Below, piece after piece: positions 24,201 to 33,200 of a stretch of 64,000 bases of DNA (positions are counted from its first letter, which is position 1; each line of letters opens with the position of its first letter). Source of the DNA: Owenia fusiformis (lineage: Eukaryota; Annelida; Polychaeta; Sabellida; Oweniidae); contig CAIIXF020000010.1 in NCBI GenBank assembly GCA_903813345.2, positions 36,943,425 to 37,007,424 of the forward strand. The letters run 5' to 3'. The notes beneath the pieces were generated by a model. It ran no database searches and was not told the DNA's origin. It saw only the letters and a list, made by a program, of their open reading frames with translations. The position numbers and the translations under genes were made by a program.

Positions 24201-27200
24201 AAGCCATGCCGATCGATGATTGTCGTCTATATGTGTATTATTAGTTTACTTGGACTAACAAAACAATTGTAGACCTCTCCATTCGATCAACCGACAAAAT
24301 CATATACCTCGACTGTAAACCTTGAAACCTTCGGTCTCTGTCAACAGTAGTTTTTCGGTTTACAGTCTCGGTATACAATTTTGCCGGTTGACCCCTTGGG
24401 AGGTCAACAATTGTAAACTGTTGACCACTACTAGGTACTGTTGACCCCTATTTTTACAAACAATTGTTAACCTCTCTATTCGGTCAACTGGCCAAAGTGT
24501 ATACCTCAACAGTAAACCCTGAGAGAACTGTTGACCTCGACCTCCGAACTTTCAAGGATTACAGTATCGGTATACAAGTTGTACATCGTTCTCAAGAGTG
24601 TTGTATAGGATGAGTGTTGGTTTAATGATATTGCAGTTATACAATGCTATTATATAAAGGTTTATTTACTGAGAGGGATTCAATATTGGTTTTATTCCGA
24701 GAGACAATATGATATTTCCCGAGGGCCCGGGATATCTGGAATAACTGTACCCCTATCAATTTACCTTTTTGGGCCCTAAATCTTATCACTTTTGTTTATC
24801 TTTTTACTCAGTCGGAGAGAAGGAATCCAAAGAGAGCAATAATTCTACATGTGCGTCGTGCAAGATTTCCATTAAACGTGTAACTAAACGGCCTCTCTAA
24901 TAAAGTCAATTAGACGTTTTTACACGTTGGCTCTCCCAATTGGAGGAAATAAAGAATCATATAATGTCGATGAAGCAATCATCCCATCAACATAAGCTCA
25001 CGAATGTCACAGTTAAACTGTTTAAGTTATAATTTGATAAACAGTGGTAACGTACATCTACTAGTTTATCACTGTTCCACAGATGGACGACAGATAATTT
25101 CCAATAACTCATCATGTTTACCGAGAACGAAAGATAATTGTCCACCATTTTGAATGATACTAACTGGAGTCAGGGTCATCAAGCTATGGAACAGTGGTTT
25201 ATGAAAATAGATTGGGTTACTAAAGCTTGCCATGTTAAAGGCGATTGAACTATGTTATAGAACAACGTCCAGTACATTATAATATTCAAAAGTATAAATT
25301 TTTGAAAATACATATAAAGGATCTTCGCCCGCAGGACGTGTATTTTGAATGCCTTGAGAAAAACGCAAATATGGGTAATGGGTAACGGTGTTGCAATAGT
25401 AGCATTTAAAAATCTGTTTCTCTCGAGATTTATGGTCTTCTGAAATTATACTATTAATTGGTGTTGCTGCATCATTGCTCAAATCTAGAGGAGTGTTGTT
25501 GCATCTTCGGTTTGGTGTTGTTGCATCAATAGTGAGGAACTAAAACCGTGAACTTATTGCTTCTTGGTGATGGTACATGTACACTAATGACAGTTTCTTT
25601 AAATATAGATCGTGCGCTAACTGCACGTGTATGGTTATTGAGCAACTCGTCCTAGAAATGGGTTTAATTGGGGAAACAAAATATCGTACGAAAATCTATC
25701 ACCGGAAGTCTGGCCATCTTGATGCAACAACACGGTGTTGTTGCATCACGATACTCCCCAGTGATAATGCTATTTTGACAAAACTGATTCACGTCCACTT
25801 TTTATGAAATACCACAGAGAAAGACAATGAACAAACTACCTGTAGATACTTGTTTTCTGTTGGTTAGGTAACATGTTTTGGACACCAGATATATTGATAC
25901 AAAATATTTCTGACTTCCATAGTATGGCAATGACATCTTCATTTTGCCGCCTTTTTCATTTTCTGCTTTTCATTGTAAATACATCCTCAGATTCATTTGA
26001 TATTGTGAGTGGGGTTTTTGAAAATATGGTTTTTTCTGGATTATACATTTTGTTTAAAGTGCCTGATAAACTATAAAATGCGCATGCGTCCAGGTATTGA
26101 TAAACTATAAATAGCGAAAACCCAGGGTTTGTCATCACAAGGTAAGCCAGGACGTGTTGAGCAAACATCTAGTGTTGATATTGAATTTACATGTAGCCAG
26201 ATAAGTTTCCTTATTGAAATTACATATAGTTATTAGCAATACTTTGTAGGCGGTAATTAATAAAATATGAGTATACAAATATGAGAGAAATTGGCCATTT
26301 CGAACCTGTTGAAGGTTTGTGGCTCTCGGCTACACCGGGGAATTTACTTCCATGAGTACAGACACAAATGTGGGGCTCCCCAAGAGGTACGCGAGAAGGT
26401 GACCTGGCCTCAAATGTACGACTAAATGCTTCTAGCGAGTAGATAAAAGAACGAATACGACAATAAGTTATTGCAAACGACAATTCCGAGCATTCATCTC
26501 AATGAAGTATTTTGAAGTGAAGAAAATATGATTTTTGTTTTGAAACATGGATTCAGATGAACGTAACTTCATTCTGACAACTAATCAAAACTGTACAAAA
26601 TTGATTATACGTAACAGACGATTTATTGTTTTACAATGTTTTGATCGGCTGAACGAATGAAACCAAGAAATTATGACATGTAAAATGGCAATTTTGAAAT
26701 GTAAAATTTAAAAGTGACAAACACAACCTCCCTATCCACTCTTTATGAGCCCTGATATGTACATGCAGCAGTGGTAGTGTACAGCTTATTATCACACTAC
26801 TAGGCTTTGTATTCTAAAGCTTGTTGTTTTTAATAACACTGTTTTACTCGACGTAAATGTTTTGTGTGTGCGCAGTCAACGATAATCATTGTTTTATCCC
26901 GGTTATATGACCTCGGCAATTATAACAAAACCGTACTAAACGAAAAAAACGCAAATAAGATAAAGCTTTCACACACATATAAAAAATGAACTAGTCTAAT
27001 CCGCCAGTATAAACTCTGTTATATACGTAGCCAGGTCGGGCGCACACTTTAAGCATGATGGACACAGCATATATTTAGATTTTGAAAATATGTACACTTA
27101 TAGCATAATACACAGCTACAAAAGCAGCAGGCACTGGTCTTATGGCTTCTCCTCCCACAGCCTTCACAAGTTCTGTCTCCTTATTAATTTAGTCAGTATT

Positions 27201-30200
27201 GTTCTCACATACACTGGGTTCCATGATATGGGGTGAACCTTTTGATTCTGATGGGATTGTCTGAGATGAATGGGGTGTTGGTCCCTCCTTTTCAGAATAT
27301 AGCTGACTATTGTCCTCACATACATTGGGCTCCAAGCTATGGGGTGAACCTTTTGATTCTGATGGGATTGTCTAAGATGAATGTGGTGTTGGTGGTCCCT
27401 CCTTTTCAGAATATAGCTGACTATTGTCCTCACATTCATTGGGCTCCATGCTATGGGGTGAACCTTTTGATTCTGATGGGATTGTCTGAGATGAATGTGG
27501 TGTTGGTGGTCCCTCGTTTTCAGGATATAGCTGACTATTGTCTTCACATACATTGGGCTCCATGCTATGGGGTGAACCTTTTGATTCTGATGGGATTGTC
27601 TGAGATGAATGTGGTTTTGGTGGTCCCTCCTTTTCAGAATATAGCTGACTATTGTCCTCACATACATTGGGCTCCATGCTATGGGGTGAACCTTTTGATT
27701 CTGGTGGGATTGTCTGAGATGAATGTGGTGTTGGTGGTCCCTCCTTTTCAGAATATAGCTGACTGTTGTTCTCTAATACATTGGGTTCCATGCTGTATGT
27801 TGAAGTGCTTGATTCTGATGGTATAGTCTGAGATGAATGTGGTGTTGGTGGTCCCTCCTTTTCAGAATATAGCTGACTATTGTCCTCACATACATTGGGC
27901 TCCATGCTATGGGGTGAACCTTTTGATTCTGATGGGATTGTCTGAGATGAATGTGGTGTTGGTGGTCCCTCCCTTTCAGAATATAGCTGACCGTTGTTCT
28001 CAAATACACTGGGTTCCATGCTGTATGTTGAAGTGCTTGATTCTGATGGTATTGTCTGAGATGAATGTGGTGTTGGTGGTCCCTCCTTTTCAGAATATAG
28101 CTGACTATTGTCCTCACATACATTGGGCTCCATGCTATGGGGTGAACCTTTTGATTCTGATGGGATTGTCTGAGATGAATGTGGTGTTGGTGGTCCCTCC
28201 CTTTCAGAATATAGCTGACTGTTGTTCTCAAATACACTGGGTTCCATGCTGTATGTTGAAGTGCTTGATTCTGATGGAATTGTCTGAGATAATAGAGATA
28301 TTGGTTCCCTATTGTTGCAATGTAGCTCAGTATTGGCTTCAGATACTCTGGGTTCACTGCTATGTGATTGAACATTTGATTGCAATGAGGTTATCTTAGG
28401 TTTCAGTCTTGACAGAATTCTCTCTGTATCAACCGCAAATGAATCATCATAATAACCAAAATCATATTCATATAATTCCTCCATATCCTGAATAGATGCG
28501 ATCGCTTCCCTCTCACCAGATGTAAGCGTACTGAATGGATAATGAAGTACATATTGTTTCCAGTATTCTAGCTTACACTCTTTAAACACCAGCTTCAGAT
28601 ATTCACTGTAGAACTCGGGAGAACTTATACGTGTTGATTTCAGTAGTTCTGGTAGGATGTACACAGCAAGTAGGAATATTCTTGTCGCAATGATTATACC
28701 ATGATCACCTGATTTACAGATATACATATCAGGGCAGTCTATATCACAGAGATCTTCAAGGCATTTTTTACTTAAATCAACATTTGTTGTCTTCTCTAAT
28801 GATCTTAGTCCCAGCTTGCTTATATTGTATGAGATGTCACAGTAACATTTAGCAAGGGATGGGTCATGTTCACTGTTATCACATTGCTCCTGGTGGTTTC
28901 TTATTATGGTGAATAGAGCATGGGAGTAAAACTTTATTTTATCAACAAGTGCCTTCTCACACTGTGATAGAATATATTTCAGTCCTTTTAGTATAATCCT
29001 GTGATGATCATCTATCCTGGATGCTCGTAAGTGTGGTTTCTCATAGAATGATTTCCCCCATCTCAGTCTCATTGGCAACACCATATAGAAAGTGTCCTCT
29101 GTATAAGGTAGCTGGGGTATATTGAGTATTTTCAGACAGAATGTAAGGTCTATGTCTGTTACACACAATGGTCCCCACATTCTGAGGTTCACGCAGGGAC
29201 CATGTGGACCTTCATCTAGAATGACTTCCTTCTCTCCCAGCTCATATGATTCTGCAGACTTATTCTCCAGATTTTCTCTTCCTTTATAGATCAGTACACC
29301 CTCAGTATGTAGTTGAGATAAACACTCTGCAACAACTTTATATATAATGGACTCAGTTAAATATTCTGGATCAAGTGAATTGCCATATTCCATTAACTTT
29401 GGATGTTCCTTTGTGAGATTTAGTAAATCAGTGTGAGGATCATCAGGTATCTTTACATCTAACTGACCAGGCTGGTAATCCTCTACATCACTATCTGTGG
29501 GAGATATCAATACATATCTGGAGAGTGCCATTGGGAGAACAAAATCAATCTCATTAGGAAATTCTATTTTACTTCTATTTGACATGCTTCCGTTCAGTAA
29601 CATGTCATCCACTGCTAATGCCGGGTGCATTTTGTTGAATTTATCAAGGATTGGTTGTATAACTTCAGTCCTGATATATTCTACATGGCTGTCTAAGTCT
29701 TCTTGGCTGTGTTTCAGTTTAGCCAAGTTGTGTATTTCAGTTACATGATGAGATAGTTGTTGTTCTTCATTTGCAGTGAGAGTGTTCTTAATTAGCCATT
29801 CAGGGCAGTCTGAGCTGGAGCTATCACTACTACTATCAATACTTCTAGATTCTCTTCTTCTAGATTCACTACTTCTAGATTCACTACTTCGAGATTCACT
29901 ACTTCGAGATTCCATGGTGATATAATGTAAAATGCATGTATTATACTCCAACCTTATAACTCCAAAATATCTGATATCTGGAAATGCAGTTATTGAAACA
30001 TTATTCCATCCTTGGCATTATTTGGCGTCAGTGGTATCAATTAGGCAAGTTCAAGTACTTAACTGGGGATGGTGAACAGTTAGGCTTGATCTCTGGTTCA
30101 ACATATCCCATTTTATTATTTATACATGCATCAAGATATTATTTTACTTTATCACATTTGAAAATATGTTGCCTTCATTGTCATAATGTCCTTGGAGGGC

Positions 30201-33200
30201 TATTTCAGTACAGCCTGTGATTAAAAATATGTTGAAGCCTGTTCTCTTTTGTTTATGAATTTAGAGAGTCTACTTTCTGTGTGAAATGTTCTTTATTTGC
30301 ATCTAGTCCCATTTCAACCAGAGAATCCATTAACAGGTCTCCTTTTTGATCAAAGTTGCCTATTTAATATGCTGTAAAATGTTCACTTTGTACAACTGTT
30401 TTACTCTTTGAAACTTCTTAGAAGTGGCAGCTATTCAAACTTCCCATGACATATATTGGTAATGCTGTTCTCCAGTATTTAATGGGGAATCCCCTTCTTT
30501 TGAAAAGTGATTCATCCCAGTATTTTATTTTATGTTTAAAATTTATTTTCATGTCATTTTAAAATTTTAGAATTACAATGCAATGTTTTTATCAAGTTCT
30601 ATTTTTAAATTGAGTAAAATATTGTTATTTTGGTACAATTCCAACTTTTGCTTGTGGATTGTCTACTTAACATTAGCAACAATTATTACTCGATTAAGAT
30701 TTATAGGATATCCTATGATTTTGAGGAATATCATTTTTATCTACGAGGTGATATTGATATCTGCACGAGAGAGCGAAGCGAACGAGTGCATATATCAATA
30801 TCACCGAGTAGATTAAAATGATATTCTGAAAAAAATCATAGGATGTTCTTATTATCCTACACTTACAAGGAGTGTACTAAATGTATAATATCATTGCAAA
30901 ATGAATTCCATGCCAAATAGAGTCAATTTGGCGGGAAATCAACAAGCGGAGTATATCGTCACAATATCCTTCGCATATTGGGTTTTCCGGAGTATATCGT
31001 CACGATATCCTCCGCCCGGAGTATATCGTTACGATATCCTCGATATTCATTTTGCCAATAAATATCAAATTTATTTTTTAATGTTATTATACATTTAGTA
31101 CACTAAGTGTAGGATAAACTCTTTTCTTTACCTTTTGTTATTGAGCCAGTCCTCTAAAAATGAAATGTTGATATTTGTATAGTATAGAGTACAGTAGTTA
31201 TACGTCTGGTTTTAATTGGATCAATAAAGGCCATTCAGATTGGGAGATGTTCACATTTCAAGGTTATTGCATTTGTGAGATTCTGGATTTTGAAGAGACA
31301 GTCTCAGCTGTAGTGGCTAGCCTTTATGGCTCAGGGGTAGAGTGTCTGACTCGAGAGGGGAAGGTCCTGGGTTTGATTCCCGCATGGGGAATTGAATTTA
31401 GCAAACTCTCTTTGGAGTCTAGTATCTGGCTCAGTACACTACAGCTCCCGACGGACGTGCCCAGGGGTCGTTACAGTTCTATTGTTCACTTTCACCTTAA
31501 ATGTGGCATAAGACAACACGGAGTTCCCCCAGAGAGATGTTCCGCATCTGACGGGCAAGGTGTAGGAGGTTGGGAAACTGTATCACAGGCAATTGCCAAG
31601 ATATTATATAGATAAATACACCTGTACTAAACACAGTTAAGAGCTAACAATTGAGATTTTAAGCAGCATTGTATCAACATGTATTTGTATTCAACACGCA
31701 CACCGATAAATAAATATTTCTAACATCCTTTACTGTACTGTAATTTTTGTATATTGTTGTATATTGTAGTAGGTAATTGCAATAAATATATCAAAAAGTT
31801 GTATGCTTTTAGCTGGTCTCTATGGCTTTCTGATAAAGATATGACATGTCCTACAGTAATTGCATTGCTTTAAGAACAATCTATAAAGTCGTGTTTCTGG
31901 AGGCAGAGTCATCGGATATTTACATTTGTTTAGGTTACTTTTTGGGCCCAACCTGTATTTACAGATTTTATCCAAAGAGAAAACCCAAATTCTCATCTAC
32001 TGTACTGTCAATCATGTTTAGGTTCATTATAACACTTGGTTCCTCCACCCAATGTGAAAAACTCTTCAATTCTGTTTCAGTTAAAAGCAGATTCTGAAGG
32101 GAATATATTCACTGGTGCCACTCCCCCCTGGTTGCTAGGCAATGATAGATCCGCAGAGTCTGGTAGCCGTGGCAACACCATAGGCCCAACTCTGGATGAT
32201 TTTCAACAACATTGTGAGGGTCTTTTAATTATAGCAACTGAAATTTATAATGATTATCCCATCGAACGAAGTTCGGAGGGATATAGGGAACGCCTCCGTC
32301 CGTCCGTCCGTCCATACGTACGTACGTCCGTCCGTCCGTCCGTACGTACGTCCGTCCGTACGTACGTCCGTCCGTCCGTCCGGGCAATAACTCAAATACC
32401 GTTGGCCTGATTTTGTTCATATTTTGTACACATATACCCTATGGGGGTAGAAGTTCTGCTCGAAAGCCGATTTTCAAAATGGTTGCTCATTTCAAAATGG
32501 CGGCCATTTTAGTGCCGAATTTACAGTAATTTAGGTGCAATATGTAAAACTGTAATAGCAATATGTTTTAGATGTAAAAAAATTATATAGGACATTAATA
32601 GAGCTAGAAATGTAGATATTAAAGAAGGGCATGGCAGCCATCTTGAAAAATGGCGGCCTTTACTCGTTATTTTACGATTTTTGCTCTAACTCGAAAAGTA
32701 GTGGAGCGATTTTGTTCATATTCGGTATGTTAATACTATAAACATTGCACACTGTCTAAAGACACTTTTGGTAGAAGGCGGCCATTTTGAATAATGGCAG
32801 CCATTTTGAAAAATAGCCACCATTTTAACGTATTTTACTATAACTCAAAAAGTAGTGGAGCGATTTTGTTCATTTTTGGTATGTGAATACTATAAGCATG
32901 ACACACTGTCCTATGACACTTTTGGTAGAAGGCGGCCATTTTGAAAAAAAATTTGAAAAATGGTCGCCATTTTAACGTATTTTACTATAACTCGAAAAGT
33001 AGTGAGGCGATTTTGTTCATATTTGGTATGTGAATACTATAAGCATGGCACACTGTCTAATGACACTTTTGGTAGAAGGCGGCCATTTTTCAAAATGGCC
33101 GCCATTTTAACGTATTTTACTATAACTGGAAAAGTAGTGGAGCGATTTTGTTCATATTTGGTATGTGAATACTATAAGCATGACACACTCTCCTATGACA

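Noticed and set aside
27233-28399. Long antisense and shifted ORFs opposite the cGAS-like tail (up to 200 codons)
   Set aside because: Shadows of a 114-bp repeat whose length is a multiple of three; no domain, no independent start context.
31318-31400. Functional tRNA gene
   Set aside because: Pol III boxes are present but the cloverleaf does not close and a SINE-like body follows.
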